A stretch of DNA of 64,000 nt from Candidatus Woesearchaeota archaeon (GCA_014729505.1 WJJS01000014.1:1-64000), one strand, 5' to 3'. Shown: positions 26,181 to 34,626, counted from the first letter of the stretch. Translations and numbers: made by a program. The notes: generated from the sequence alone by a model not told the origin.

Positions 26181-26935
26181 AAGAACACTTACTCAAATCA
26201 CTGAAAAAAGGCGTTCGCTACGACGGAAGAAAACTCGATGAGTTTCGCAAAGTCACTGTCAGTTATGACGTCTCAAAAAGCGCAGAAGGATCGGCCAAAG
26301 TAACATTTGGAGGAACACACGTGCTAGTAGGAGTAAAAATGGGAGTGGAAACACCATACCCGGATACTCCTGACCGCGGTAACTTTATGGTCAATGCAGA
26401 ACTTACGCCATTATCAAGTAATAGGTTCGAATCTGGACCTCCAAGCATTGAAGCAATCGAGTTATCACGAGTTGTTGACAGAGGAATAAGAGAATCTAAA
26501 GCCATAGATCAAAAAGCGCTCTGTATCAAAGTAGCCGAAAAAGTATGGAGTGTCATGGTCGATGTAGTAACAGTCAATGCTGACGGGAATCTATTGGATG
26601 CAGCAGGACTCGGTGCTCTCGCAGCGCTAAAAGTTGCACGGTTTCCAAAATACGAAAACGACATTATCGATTACATGACACACACAGACAAAAAAGTACC
26701 TCTCGTTCGAGAACCACTGCCAGTAACCGTGTTCAAAATAGGAGAGTACCTGCTTGTTGATCCGCTGCCAATAGAAGAACAGTTGGCAGACGCGCGATTA
26801 ACAATAACCGTTACAGGAGACAATACTATTTGTGCCTTACAAAAAGGAGGGGAAGTGCCCTTGAGCAGCGAAGACATCCTCAGCATGACAGATATCGCAC
26901 TCAAGATTGCACCAGAACTACGAAAGAAACTCTAG
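26177..26935 (+). CDS. rrp42: Exosome subunit Rrp42
   Basis: Non-catalytic RNase PH-fold partner of Rrp41 in the hexameric ring. GVRYDGRKLDEFRKVTVSYDVS and NAELTPLSSNRFESGPPS match the family, as does VVTVNADGNLLDAAGLGALAAL. It overlaps rrp41 by 4 bases. In many archaea this gene is followed by rpl37ae and other genes; here it is followed by rpo6. Confidence 0.95.
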   Translation: MKEHLLKSLKKGVRYDGRKLDEFRKVTVSYDVSKSAEGSAKVTFGGTHVLVGVKMGVETPYPDTPDRGNFMVNAELTPLSSNRFESGPPSIEAIELSRVVDRGIRESKAIDQKALCIKVAEKVWSVMVDVVTVNADGNLLDAAGLGALAALKVARFPKYENDIIDYMTHTDKKVPLVREPLPVTVFKIGEYLLVDPLPIEEQLADARLTITVTGDNTICALQKGGEVPLSSEDILSMTDIALKIAPELRKKL

Positions 26936-26945
26936 GGGGCTGTCA

Positions 26946-27158
26946 ATGGAAAAACTCACAAAATTCGAACTTACACGGATTCTAGGAAGCCGTGCCTTAC
27001 AAATAGCAAGCGGAGCGCCGTTCTTGCTTAAATTAAAGGAAACAGAACTTGACGCGATAGGGTATAACCCAATAGAAATCGCGAAAATTGAACTGGAAAA
27101 AGGAGTACTTCCAATAACGGTAGCTCGACCAAAACCCTACATTGAGGAAGACCAATAA
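26946..27158 (+). CDS. rpo6: RNA polymerase subunit Rpo6 (RpoK)
   Basis: 70 residues. LTKFELTRILGSRALQIASGAPFLL and PIEIAKIELEKGVLPITV are the conserved helix and the C-terminal motif of subunit K/omega, which helps fold the largest polymerase subunit. The track begins earlier, inside rrp42. ATG 26946, ten bases after the rrp42 stop and preceded by GGGGG, is the true start. Last gene of the operon; a terminator overlaps its end. Confidence 0.92.
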   Translation: MEKLTKFELTRILGSRALQIASGAPFLLKLKETELDAIGYNPIEIAKIELEKGVLPITVARPKPYIEEDQ

Positions 27159-27178
27159 TTCTCTTCCAGTCTTTTTTT
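27146..27178 (+). terminator. Terminator of the exosome operon
   Basis: GGAAGA-N10-TCTTCC (27146-27151 with 27062-equivalent partner at 27162-27167) followed by AGTC and seven T residues at 27172-27178. The stem overlaps the rpo6 stop codon. Confidence 0.5.
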
Positions 27179-27269
27179 ATTTCTGATTTCTGCCATATCA
27201 CAGAAAAATGGTTAAAAGTGTAACAAATAAATCATAAACTTTATATACTCATATTCTTGAAGATATAGT

Positions 27270-27890
27270 ATGAAAAATACTGATTTGGAGCGGGTCGTAC
27301 GCAAGAGAATAGAACCGCTTGTTAATAACACCATACGGGACACCATAGGGATATCGCTACCGCAATTATCAAGCGATATCACCGATCGTCTCAAGCAGAA
27401 CCCACGATTTGTCATCGACACGTCCGTACCATTTAAAGAAGCAAAACGATTATTCAAAAAATACTTCCTGCAAAAACTACTCTGCACGTTCGGCAGCGTC
27501 ACAGAAGTCTCACGCATCGCAGGAATCAAACGAGAAAGCCTGCACAGACTCATAAAACAGTTAGACATCATCGCAGAAACTGACTTTCGACAATATATGA
27601 AACACGAAGCAATAAAATCAATCATTGCAGACTGTGTGGACACCTACAAACACTCATTACATCCCGCACGAGTCGATAGCATGTATGAAAAAATACCAAG
27701 ACTCACAGAAGATATCGTACGAGAACTGCCAGAAGAACAACAATCATTACACGACGCTGAAGAAGATTTTGAACGATCATTTTTGCGACAAGCACTAGCA
27801 GAAAATAACAGCAACATCTCAAAAACTGCACGGCGCATAGGACTGCGTTTTGAAACATTGCATCGCAAAATAAAAAAATTAGGACTCTAA
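27270..27890 (+). CDS. Protein with two Fis-type helix-turn-helix domains
   Basis: 206 residues with two copies of the NtrC/Fis-type DNA-binding unit. The first is at about residues 52-96 (KEAKRLFKKYFLQKLL..VSRIAGIKRESLHRLIKQLDI). The second is at about 162-206 (EEDFERSFLRQALAENNSNISKTARRIGLRFETLHRKIKKLGL). Both keep the hallmark basic recognition helix and LHR.IK.L ending, with a helical linker between. It is probably a DNA-binding regulator or architectural protein. CTTTATATAC at 27238-27247 sets a leaderless start at 27270. Targets unknown. Confidence 0.8.
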   Translation: MKNTDLERVVRKRIEPLVNNTIRDTIGISLPQLSSDITDRLKQNPRFVIDTSVPFKEAKRLFKKYFLQKLLCTFGSVTEVSRIAGIKRESLHRLIKQLDIIAETDFRQYMKHEAIKSIIADCVDTYKHSLHPARVDSMYEKIPRLTEDIVRELPEEQQSLHDAEEDFERSFLRQALAENNSNISKTARRIGLRFETLHRKIKKLGL

Positions 27891-28238
27891 CTCATCAGGA
27901 TCAATGAGATCAGGATGCTGGACAGTGTCATAGACCAAACGTTTCTTCTCTGATTCTACCACCTTTCCCTCATCAACATACACAATTTTGAGATACGTCC
28001 ACTCCATAGGAGGATTATCAGGATAGATAGTAAACTCTCCCATGCGAGAAACAGTATACAGGCAAGCACATTTGAGAACAGTCCTGTTCCCTTTTGTCAC
28101 AGGGCGAGGATCATAGATACGATCAATAACAAAACTATAATGAGCCATATGATCACCAGTGCCCGCAGAGTCACCAAGAGTCTCTTCCTTTTCAATCTCC
28201 TGGGCGAACAATTTTTTTAAATATTCAGTATCCAACAT
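27879..28238 (-). CDS. Hypothetical protein, 119 residues
   Basis: Soluble, beta-rich protein with no family I recognise. It begins MLDTEYLKKLFAQEIEKEE and ends in an acidic DPDELES. An ACTTAAATAG box on the minus strand near 28260 supports a leaderless start at 28238. Its 3' end overlaps the Fis-HTH gene by 12 bases (convergent). Confidence 0.6.
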   Translation of the reverse strand: MLDTEYLKKLFAQEIEKEETLGDSAGTGDHMAHYSFVIDRIYDPRPVTKGNRTVLKCACLYTVSRMGEFTIYPDNPPMEWTYLKIVYVDEGKVVESEKKRLVYDTVQHPDLIDPDELES

Positions 28239-28329
28239 ACATTACTAAAAGAAGAATTTCTATTTAAGTGTTATCAACAACAACAGCATACCAACACACA
28301 AACGACTTATCGCGCGAATCACTACCGCA

Positions 28330-28641
28330 TTACCGACGCCTGCGTCGACGGGGCAACAAGTACATAAGTTCAGCAATAACAGCAGTAACAATAAAGAAAC
28401 TCGTCAAACGCCAGAAAGGATAGACAGAACCCGCTAGAAACGTGATCAGCAAACTCGCAGTGCCACCAATCACGTAATGCGAGATCTCCCCCTTCTTCCA
28501 CGTAAAATGAATACGCGCAAGAACGACATATAACAAAATAAGATTTACCAGCAAAGCAATAATATCCCAAAAAAAGACAAACGAAAACATAACGATAAGA
28601 GCGACTAGAGCAACCACTCCAAGAATGTATCCATTAGACAT
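28330..28641 (-). CDS. Small membrane protein, four helices
   Basis: 103 residues: four hydrophobic spans and an Arg-rich C-terminus (PRRRRRR) that should lie in the cytoplasm. The track adds 14 residues, but the TTATAAACGC box (minus strand, centre about 28667) gives a leaderless start at ATG 28641 (MSNGYILG). Family unknown. Confidence 0.6.
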   Translation of the reverse strand: MSNGYILGVVALVALIVMFSFVFFWDIIALLVNLILLYVVLARIHFTWKKGEISHYVIGGTASLLITFLAGSVYPFWRLTSFFIVTAVIAELMYLLPRRRRRR

Positions 28642-28718
28642 GCAGGTGCTTTTACTTAGAGCGTTTATAAGCGTTTCGCGCATTTAGGGAAAACATTAAA
28701 AGCGATGAGCAGTAAGTC

Positions 28719-29066
28719 ATGACCATGGATAACTATAAAGGACCTATACTGCAATTGACCGTTGATCATGTCAGCTATGGTTGGAGACGACTGGGAGAAC
28801 AAACAGAACCATACGCGACACTACAACTCTCGAGAGTGTCGTTTGTAGACTGCAACGACCAGATACTGTCAACATACAAAAGACCTATGAGCATCTCATT
28901 ACACCGCGATCAGCTTAATGCACTACAACTCCTAGAGTATGAGTGGGACGGCAAACCAGAAGGCCTAAAACCGGTAGCAGAAGATCTTGAAGGGCGAACG
29001 TTTCAACTAGGAATGCAATTGCTTGGAAGAGTAGAACAACGCGAAATACGCGAACGCTCGGCATGA
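28719..29066 (+). CDS. Hypothetical protein, 115 residues
   Basis: Unrecognised soluble protein with a beta-rich first half (ILQLTVDHVSYGWRRL). Two starts are possible, ATG 28719 and ATG 28725; an ATTAAAAG box near 28694-28701 does not decide between them. Its stop overlaps the GNAT gene start (ATGA), so the pair is co-translated, and it may be the substrate or partner of that acetyltransferase. Confidence 0.6.
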   Translation: MTMDNYKGPILQLTVDHVSYGWRRLGEQTEPYATLQLSRVSFVDCNDQILSTYKRPMSISLHRDQLNALQLLEYEWDGKPEGLKPVAEDLEGRTFQLGMQLLGRVEQREIRERSA

Positions 29067-29530
29067 TCAGCATTAGTGAAGCAACAGTCCAAGACATACC
29101 ATTCTTGCAACGCTTTCAAGAACATATTCTACAAATGGAACGAGAATACGATCCATTCCATAAACCGGCTCCTGCGCGCATATACGAAGACCATCACTTC
29201 AAAAGATTGATTGCACGAAAAGACGCCGCAGTATTTGTTGCACAAGAAAAAGAACCAGTAGGATGCGCCCTTTGCATACTTTCTGCAAGCTCAGAACACT
29301 GGATGACGTACAGGAACAAAGGAACCATTGCTTTCGTGTATGTCAAACCGGACTATCGAAGAAAAAAAATCGGCCAGGAATTACTAAAAAAATGCATAGA
29401 CTGGTTGAATCAGAAAGGAGCAGACATGATAAGGCTAAAAGTATATGCACAAAACAAAGCGGCACATGAACTGTACACATCACTCGGATTCCAAGACTAC
29501 CTGACAGAAATGATACTTCCTAAAATTTAA
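29063..29530 (+). CDS. GNAT family N-acetyltransferase
   Basis: 155 residues. The acetyl-CoA-binding signature is VYVKPDYRRKKIGQELLKK, after the beta4 strand TIAFVYV, and the C-terminal LKVYAQNKAAHELYTSLGFQDY is typical of the fold. The substrate cannot be told; candidates are proteins, amines or antibiotics. It is translationally coupled to the upstream orphan. Confidence 0.9.
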   Translation: MISISEATVQDIPFLQRFQEHILQMEREYDPFHKPAPARIYEDHHFKRLIARKDAAVFVAQEKEPVGCALCILSASSEHWMTYRNKGTIAFVYVKPDYRRKKIGQELLKKCIDWLNQKGADMIRLKVYAQNKAAHELYTSLGFQDYLTEMILPKI

Positions 29531-29568
29531 ATACCCATGCTCTCAATCTAACACAAAAAAGAGGTCAT

Positions 29569-31131
29569 ATGAGAGAACGCTGGGGATCAAAACTTACATT
29601 TATCATTGTAAGCGTAGGAAGTGCTGCAGGTTTAGGAAACATCTGGCGCTTTCCGTATCTCGTCGGTACGAATGGCGGCGGAGCATTTCTTCTGCCCTAT
29701 ATCTTGCTGTTATTCCTTCTAGGCATACCACTTCTCATGCTTGAATTTGGACTGGGACAAAAAATGCAGAGAGGAGCAGTTGACGCGTTTAGCAAAATCA
29801 AAGCAAAATGGGGCGGCATAGGTTTTGGTGCTCTACTGGTAGGGTTTGTCGTCTCGACTTACTATACTGTAATCATGGCATGGACATTACTCTATGCCTG
29901 GTATGCAACAGGACTGCAATGGGGCAGCGATCCAACAAGTTTTTTCAACAATGCATTACAAGTAGGAACACCAGGAGTCATTACCGCAATAGTACCATCA
30001 GTCGTCATTGCACTGTTACTTGTCTGGACGGTCGTCTTCTTCTCGGTGTGGAAAGGAGTAAAAGCAATAGGAAGAATCACAAAAGTTGTCGTACTCGTAC
30101 CAGTCGCCATATTACTGTTACTCCTAGTACAAGGACTATTCCTGCCAAACGCATGGGAAGGAATCGCATACTACATCACGCCCAATTTCCACGCACTACT
30201 CAACATCCAGGTATGGATGGCAGCTTTAGGCCAGATCTTCTTTAGTCTGAGCGTTGGTTTTGGCATTATGATAGCATACGCATCATATCAAGACAGAAAG
30301 TCAGACATTACAAAAAACGCGGTAATCATCGCACTCTCCGACGCCTTTATTGCCATCATCTCTGGATTCGTCGTCTTCAGCACTCTGGGATTTATGGCAG
30401 CAAAACAAGGAGTGCCCGTTGAAGAACTTGCACATTCAGGACCTAGTCTTGTCTTCATGGTCTTTCCACAAGCACTCAACCTTATGCCCTATGCCACTTT
30501 TTTTGCGGTCATTTTCTTTGCCATGCTCTTCATGCTTGGACTATCAAGCCAGATTTCAATGACTGAAGCCATCATCACAAGTTTTGCAGACAGGATGCAC
30601 AAATGGAACAAACAATTACTCACCTTTTTTGTCTGTGCAGTAACATTTGCCATAGGACTGATCTATGCCACGGACAGCGGACTGTTTATACTAGACATTG
30701 TAGACCATTTCGTAAATTACGGACTCATTCTCGTCGGATTACTTGAGGTTCTCGTCATCGGATGGATATTTGGAGCAGAACGACTGCGAACATTCATCGA
30801 TAATTGCAGCGAATGGCATGTCGGCCGACACTACAATACTCTGATACGATTCATCGCCCCAGCTCTGATAATCATCCTGCTCATCAATCAACTGCTTGCT
30901 GACACTCCCCTTGGAAATATCGTCGGCCATTATCTTGGCATTGAAAGCATCTTTGCACCATATGGAGATTACAGCACTTCACTACTCCTACTTTTTGGAT
31001 GGAGTGTACTTGCAGCAATCATTGTTGCCAGCATACTGTTTGGAATCCTTCAACACCCAAAACCTCGACGGAAAAAAGCGCGAGGAACAACAAGAAAGAA
31101 GCCACCAGCATTTGCTCGCAAAAAAATCTAG
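29569..31131 (+). CDS. Sodium-dependent neurotransmitter symporter (SNF) family transporter
   Basis: LeuT-fold secondary transporter that uses Na+ to import an amino acid or similar compound. SAAGLGNIWRFPYLVGTNGGGAF in the first helix holds the substrate and Na1/Na2 contact residues. About twelve hydrophobic spans follow, with SLSVGFGIMIAYASY in helix 6 and a basic tail (RRKKARGTTRKK). An SD (GAGGTCAT) precedes ATG 29569. The substrate is unknown. No associated small subunit with a membrane span is seen downstream. Confidence 0.92.
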   Translation: MRERWGSKLTFIIVSVGSAAGLGNIWRFPYLVGTNGGGAFLLPYILLLFLLGIPLLMLEFGLGQKMQRGAVDAFSKIKAKWGGIGFGALLVGFVVSTYYTVIMAWTLLYAWYATGLQWGSDPTSFFNNALQVGTPGVITAIVPSVVIALLLVWTVVFFSVWKGVKAIGRITKVVVLVPVAILLLLLVQGLFLPNAWEGIAYYITPNFHALLNIQVWMAALGQIFFSLSVGFGIMIAYASYQDRKSDITKNAVIIALSDAFIAIISGFVVFSTLGFMAAKQGVPVEELAHSGPSLVFMVFPQALNLMPYATFFAVIFFAMLFMLGLSSQISMTEAIITSFADRMHKWNKQLLTFFVCAVTFAIGLIYATDSGLFILDIVDHFVNYGLILVGLLEVLVIGWIFGAERLRTFIDNCSEWHVGRHYNTLIRFIAPALIIILLINQLLADTPLGNIVGHYLGIESIFAPYGDYSTSLLLLFGWSVLAAIIVASILFGILQHPKPRRKKARGTTRKKPPAFARKKI

Positions 31132-31358
31132 CTATGAGAAACGAACAACAAGAAAAGAAAAAACGAAAAAAATGTTGCAAACATGACACCTCTCAGACAA
31201 GAAAATAAAATTACAGAAATTTGTTTTTCACGACGGGAAATACGCACCTGACATCAAGCATTCTTGAAAAGAAATTGAACGCTTGCAGTACAAAAAAGAA
31301 CACAATTTCGAAACCTTTTTAATATAACACTTCATACATGTAGTAAAAGAGGTCACTA

Positions 31359-31424
31359 ATGAACATAACAACACCAAATCATTCTCACGGTGGTAAACAC
31401 CTAGGTATAAAAAAAAGGAGGTAA
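31359..31424 (+). CDS. 21-residue leader ORF overlapping the next ribosome binding site
   Basis: ATG 31359 has its own SD (AGAGGTCACTA) and lies about 35-40 nt downstream of a TTTTAATATAAC box at about 31316-31327. The peptide MNITTPNHSHGGKHLGIKKRR ends in KKRR, and the codons AGG AGG TAA at its end are the SD (AAGGAGGT) of the basic protein gene that starts at 31431. Ribosomes ending here would sit on that SD. It is probably a leader peptide or coupling device, or a small protein in its own right. The rest of the 299-base space before it shows nothing else clear. Confidence 0.5.
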   Translation: MNITTPNHSHGGKHLGIKKRR

Positions 31425-31430
31425 AGTCTA

Positions 31431-31649
31431 ATGGCAGCCAGAAGAAAAAAAGCAGCAAGTAAAAAGGCTACAAAGAAGAGAGGCGCAAAGAAGAAATCAG
31501 CCAAGAAGAAGTCAGCCAAAAAGTCCAGTAGAAAGTCTACGAAGAAGAAGGCATCCAAAAAGTCAACACGTAAGACCTACTACTGCCGAAAATGTAAGTC
31601 CAACCACTATGCATCAAGCAAGATTGGACGAGCACACAAGAAAGGGTAA
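31431..31649 (+). CDS. Histone-H1-like lysine-rich protein with a C-terminal zinc knuckle
   Basis: 72 residues. The first 47 are almost only Lys, Ala, Ser, Arg and Thr (KKSAKKKSAKKSSRKSTKKK), as in the tails of histone H1. The last 25 form a compact YYCRKCKSNHYASSKIGRAH, a CxxC...H...H candidate zinc site. A nucleic-acid-binding, possibly chromatin or RNA-binding role is inferred. The SD AAGGAGGT before ATG 31431 is near perfect, which suggests high expression. A strong terminator overlaps the stop. Confidence 0.75.
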   Translation: MAARRKKAASKKATKKRGAKKKSAKKKSAKKSSRKSTKKKASKKSTRKTYYCRKCKSNHYASSKIGRAHKKG

Positions 31650-31669
31650 TCCCTTTCTTTTCTTTTTTT
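31638..31669 (+). terminator. Strong hairpin terminator of the H1-like gene
   Basis: AAGAAAGGG-TAAT-CCCTTTCTT, a perfect 9-bp stem with the TAA stop in its loop, then TTCTTTTTTTC. Both stem arms lie at the very end of the gene. Confidence 0.75.
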
Positions 31670-31670
31670 C

Positions 31671-32267
31671 TTATTCAAAACAAATTCTATAAGATCTCAA
31701 GGAAATGTTTTGAAGAGCAGTATCAACATTTAATAATTCGATAATGGAACCACTGCACGATCCACACACCGTAGAATACACCATACCGATGTCACAACGT
31801 ATTTCACGCTCATGCAACCCGCCAACAACACCTACGGGCGGGACCTGATGAAGACGTTTGAGTAGTGTAATGCGCTGACTGTCACGCAACCATCCTGTTG
31901 TAAATTGCAACTGCCCATTTCGCACAATGCGAAACGACTGTCGCATCTTCATCACTTCAGACTCCAAAGAATCATCCGCCATGTTCATATCTCTTAATCG
32001 TGCCAAGCGATCACTGGAACCGGCACCTTTTAGGAAAGCAGGTTCATCATAGAAAAGAAAATGATGCATGCCGCACGAAAAGCGATCAAACTCCAATCGT
32101 TTTTTGGCATATACTGCATCAGGCACTGCCATGCCAAACACTTTTGCACGACGACTGGAACCAAACAACTCAACAGGACGTTTTGAGCACAGACAAAGAT
32201 ACACAAACTCATAGCCAGGACGAGAATACTCTTCAACAGAACGCAATCGTACAAGCGCTTCACTCAT
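31671..32267 (-). CDS. Hypothetical protein, 198 residues
   Basis: Unrecognised protein with a CLCSKRP segment near residue 24 and a CGSCSG motif near residue 166, which could together bind a metal; this is only a guess from spacing. The track adds 15 residues (to 32312), but ATG 32267 (MSEALVRLRS) reads better. No clear TATA box or SD was found. Convergent with the H1-like gene. Confidence 0.55.
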   Translation of the reverse strand: MSEALVRLRSVEEYSRPGYEFVYLCLCSKRPVELFGSSRRAKVFGMAVPDAVYAKKRLEFDRFSCGMHHFLFYDEPAFLKGAGSSDRLARLRDMNMADDSLESEVMKMRQSFRIVRNGQLQFTTGWLRDSQRITLLKRLHQVPPVGVVGGLHEREIRCDIGMVYSTVCGSCSGSIIELLNVDTALQNISLRSYRICFE

Positions 32268-32345
32268 ACACACAAGGAAAATTACATTCCTAAAAAAATG
32301 TTTTGCTTGCAAAGATTAATAAGCAACAAAAAACAAAGAACACAC

Positions 32346-32942
32346 ATGATACTGGGAACAGGAGCAGAAGCTATTGTCCGCAAAATAGGAGACAAAGTAG
32401 AAAAGGAACGCGTTGCCAAACAGTATCGCATTACACCACTAGATGTCAATCTTCGAAAGTCAAGAACGAGACGTGAAGCAAAAGTGCTGGAAAAACTAGA
32501 AACAGCCGGAATAGCAGCACCGCACCTTTTTGCAATGGATGATAAGAAAATGACAATTGACATGGAGTTTATTGACGGACAAAAACTGCGAGACATTATT
32601 CACGAAAATCCAGAGCATTATGGAAGACAAATAGGAGAGACTGTAGCAAAGCTCCATACACACCACATAATACATGCCGATCTAACCACTTCAAACATGA
32701 TCATCAGGAACGACCAACTGGTATTGATAGATTTCGGACTCAGCTTCTTCTCGCATAAAATCGAAGATAAGGCAGTAGATATTCACTTATTGTACCAAGC
32801 GCTCGAATCCACCCATCACAAAGACTTTTTGATCATTTGGGATTCATTTATCGCATCGTACAAGAAAAATTATGAAGAAAGCAACACCGTACTTCAACGA
32901 TTTGCCATCGTCCAACAGCGCGGAAGAAACAAGAACAAGTAA
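32346..32942 (+). CDS. bud32: Kae1-associated kinase Bud32, stand-alone
   Basis: Small atypical kinase/ATPase of the KEOPS complex that makes t6A in tRNA with Kae1. Visible motifs are the GTGAEAIVRK loop, HHIIHADLTTSNMII (catalytic loop), LIDFGLSFFSHKIEDKAVDIHLL (DFG region), and a lysine-rich KNYEESN..RGRNKNK tail. In many archaea it is fused to Kae1; here it is a separate gene. The track start at 32298 is too early; ATTAATAAG at about 32314-32322 supports a leaderless ATG 32346. Confidence 0.93.
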   Translation: MILGTGAEAIVRKIGDKVEKERVAKQYRITPLDVNLRKSRTRREAKVLEKLETAGIAAPHLFAMDDKKMTIDMEFIDGQKLRDIIHENPEHYGRQIGETVAKLHTHHIIHADLTTSNMIIRNDQLVLIDFGLSFFSHKIEDKAVDIHLLYQALESTHHKDFLIIWDSFIASYKKNYEESNTVLQRFAIVQQRGRNKNK

Positions 32943-32955
32943 TGACGGACAACTA

Positions 32956-33648
32956 TCACTGCAACACAGGAGCAAGTTTTGAAAGAATATGAACCGCTCG
33001 CAAAGGATTGCCCCTGCCAACAGGAAAATAGCAGGGAACCACGCGAGCATCACAAGGACATACCTGACAATCAAATGATGATATGGTATCTTCTCTCATC
33101 ACTTTTTGATAATACTCTTCGAAAACAATTTTCTTCTTTGTGAGATGCGTAAAAGGAATATGGCCGAAAGTGACAATCATTTTTGGTTTGACTATCTCAA
33201 TCTCACGTTGGAGAATAGGAAGAAATGTTGCAATCTTCTTTGTTGATGGCAGTGCGGCATCAGAACCGGTCCATTTCACGATATTAGTGAAATAAAACGA
33301 TCTCTTCTTCAAATGATTCAGTACCGCTCTGGTAAAACCCAAGGACCAATCCGTACCATGCTTAATACGGTAATACAATTCTTCATCAAAAAGCCCTGCA
33401 CGAAAAAAGACACCCCAAACCTGCCTGGTACCAACAAAAGGAAATCGAGGACCCTTCCACGACGGAGAAGAACTAGAATTGCGTATCGTAGGATTGATGA
33501 ACACAAACATTGCCTTTGGTATCTTTGTCTGACCATTGCCAACGATTGGTATCAGCGTATTGCCAGGATCAATGCGTCTATTGAGTGTATACACTTCCGC
33601 CCATAATTCCTCCAGTGTTTTGCAAGAACGATACTGTTCAACCGGCAT
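32956..33648 (-). CDS. Uracil-DNA glycosylase superfamily protein, divergent
   Basis: The pattern MFVFINPTIRNS .. RFPFVGTRQVW .. YFTNIVKW .. MIVTFGHIPF .. ARVVPCYFPVGRGN follows the order of the type 4/5-like UDG fold: the water-activating loop, the Gly-Phe-Val-Gly box, the TNxVK strand and the C-terminal H/P loop. The usual GEAPG and HPS motifs are changed, so base specificity cannot be told, and it could be inactive on uracil. Start set at ATG 33648 (MPVEQYR); the track extends 7 codons further. Confidence 0.6.
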   Translation of the reverse strand: MPVEQYRSCKTLEELWAEVYTLNRRIDPGNTLIPIVGNGQTKIPKAMFVFINPTIRNSSSSPSWKGPRFPFVGTRQVWGVFFRAGLFDEELYYRIKHGTDWSLGFTRAVLNHLKKRSFYFTNIVKWTGSDAALPSTKKIATFLPILQREIEIVKPKMIVTFGHIPFTHLTKKKIVFEEYYQKVMREDTISSFDCQVCPCDARVVPCYFPVGRGNPLRAVHILSKLAPVLQ

Positions 33649-33811
33649 ACACCTAGCAAAACAACTCAAAGATATAATTATTTAGATTCTGGACAAGTCG
33701 AAACGTTTAAAAGTCATGAAAACCTGAAATGAGCGTTCATGGCATCGCTTTTACACAAAACAATTCAAGCGATACTTACAACGAGATATCAACATTCTAG
33801 AACGGGTCTCC

Positions 33812-34351
33812 ATGCTTTTTGATCACCATTACAGAAAAGGAGAACTCTTAGTCTCCAACCGCCTTATACTGCCCGCAGAGCACGTATGGTTTATTGGATC
33901 GGGAGATGCACACTGCATGTATGGTTGCGGACGTCTTCGAGGGACAGGAATTTACATCGCTGCACGCATGCATAAAAGAGGTCCTTACATCGCAGATGGA
34001 GAAGCCATAGCCGGAGAAATGGCGGCCATCGATGAAGCACACAGAGATGGGAAAAACACTGCCTGCTTTATAGCAATAGCACAACAATACTACAGAAACG
34101 ATGTTTCCTTAGCATGTATTCTCACTGAAGATCTCACCGGAGGAGGAAGATATCTCACATATGAATCAGGTTTTGAATATCTTATCAGAGAAAAAAATGC
34201 AGTTAAAGAACCATTCTTTGTCGATCCTCTATGCCCAAATATAGGAGAAGGAAAAGAATTTCAACAAGCAGAAGCAGTCATTACAGTGCCACGACGAACA
34301 GCACGAGCACACATACAACATTCGCTGTACACACTGGCAAAAACCTCCTAA
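33812..34351 (+). CDS. Cytidine-deaminase-like? protein; 5' end possibly frameshifted
   Basis: The central segment GIYIAARMHKRGPYIADGEAIAGEMAAIDEAHRDG resembles the core of cytidine deaminases, but the zinc HAE motif would read AGE and no PCxxC follows, so this is only a weak idea. The same frame stays open upstream to 33728 and reads like protein there (RFYTKQFKRYLQRDINILERV) but has no start codon. A TTTAAAAG box near 33702-33711 points to ATG 33729, in another frame that stops at 33798. A frameshift near 33740-33800 is possible. Confidence 0.4.
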   Translation: MLFDHHYRKGELLVSNRLILPAEHVWFIGSGDAHCMYGCGRLRGTGIYIAARMHKRGPYIADGEAIAGEMAAIDEAHRDGKNTACFIAIAQQYYRNDVSLACILTEDLTGGGRYLTYESGFEYLIREKNAVKEPFFVDPLCPNIGEGKEFQQAEAVITVPRRTARAHIQHSLYTLAKTS

Positions 34352-34626
34352 TCAAGCATGTCCTTGACCACTTTCTTGAACGCTTCGATCTGTTTTTCAG
34401 TCAAAGAACCAAAACGAATATACTTAAGCTTGATATCACGAAGAAAAGCACTCTCCTCATACAATTCTTCTGGAATGTCAAAGAGTTTTTTCATCTCGGG
34501 ATCTTCAATAGGAGTGTTCAGTTCCGCCTTCAAACACTCATAACACACCGGAAAACGATTTCTAAACGTCACTTTGACATAATTCTTCTTACACTTCATA
34601 CATTTTTGTTTATAACTTCTAGCCAT
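34348..34626 (-). CDS. Zinc-ribbon protein, 92 residues
   Basis: CMKCKKNYVKVTFRNRFPVCYEC gives two CxxC knuckles within the first 30 residues. An acidic helical part (PEMKKLFDIPEELYEE) and a basic end follow. ATG 34626 overlaps the TAA of the upstream gene (TAATGG), so it is the second gene of a pair. No family recognised; it is perhaps a nucleic-acid- or protein-binding adaptor. Confidence 0.65.
   Translation of the reverse strand: MARSYKQKCMKCKKNYVKVTFRNRFPVCYECLKAELNTPIEDPEMKKLFDIPEELYEESAFLRDIKLKYIRFGSLTEKQIEAFKKVVKDMLD

Noticed and set aside
31134-31208. 24-residue Lys-rich ORF just after the SNF transporter, as a possible small transporter subunit
   Set aside because: It has no hydrophobic span and no SD, and lies in A-rich spacer; the similarity in position to MetS-type subunits is not enough.
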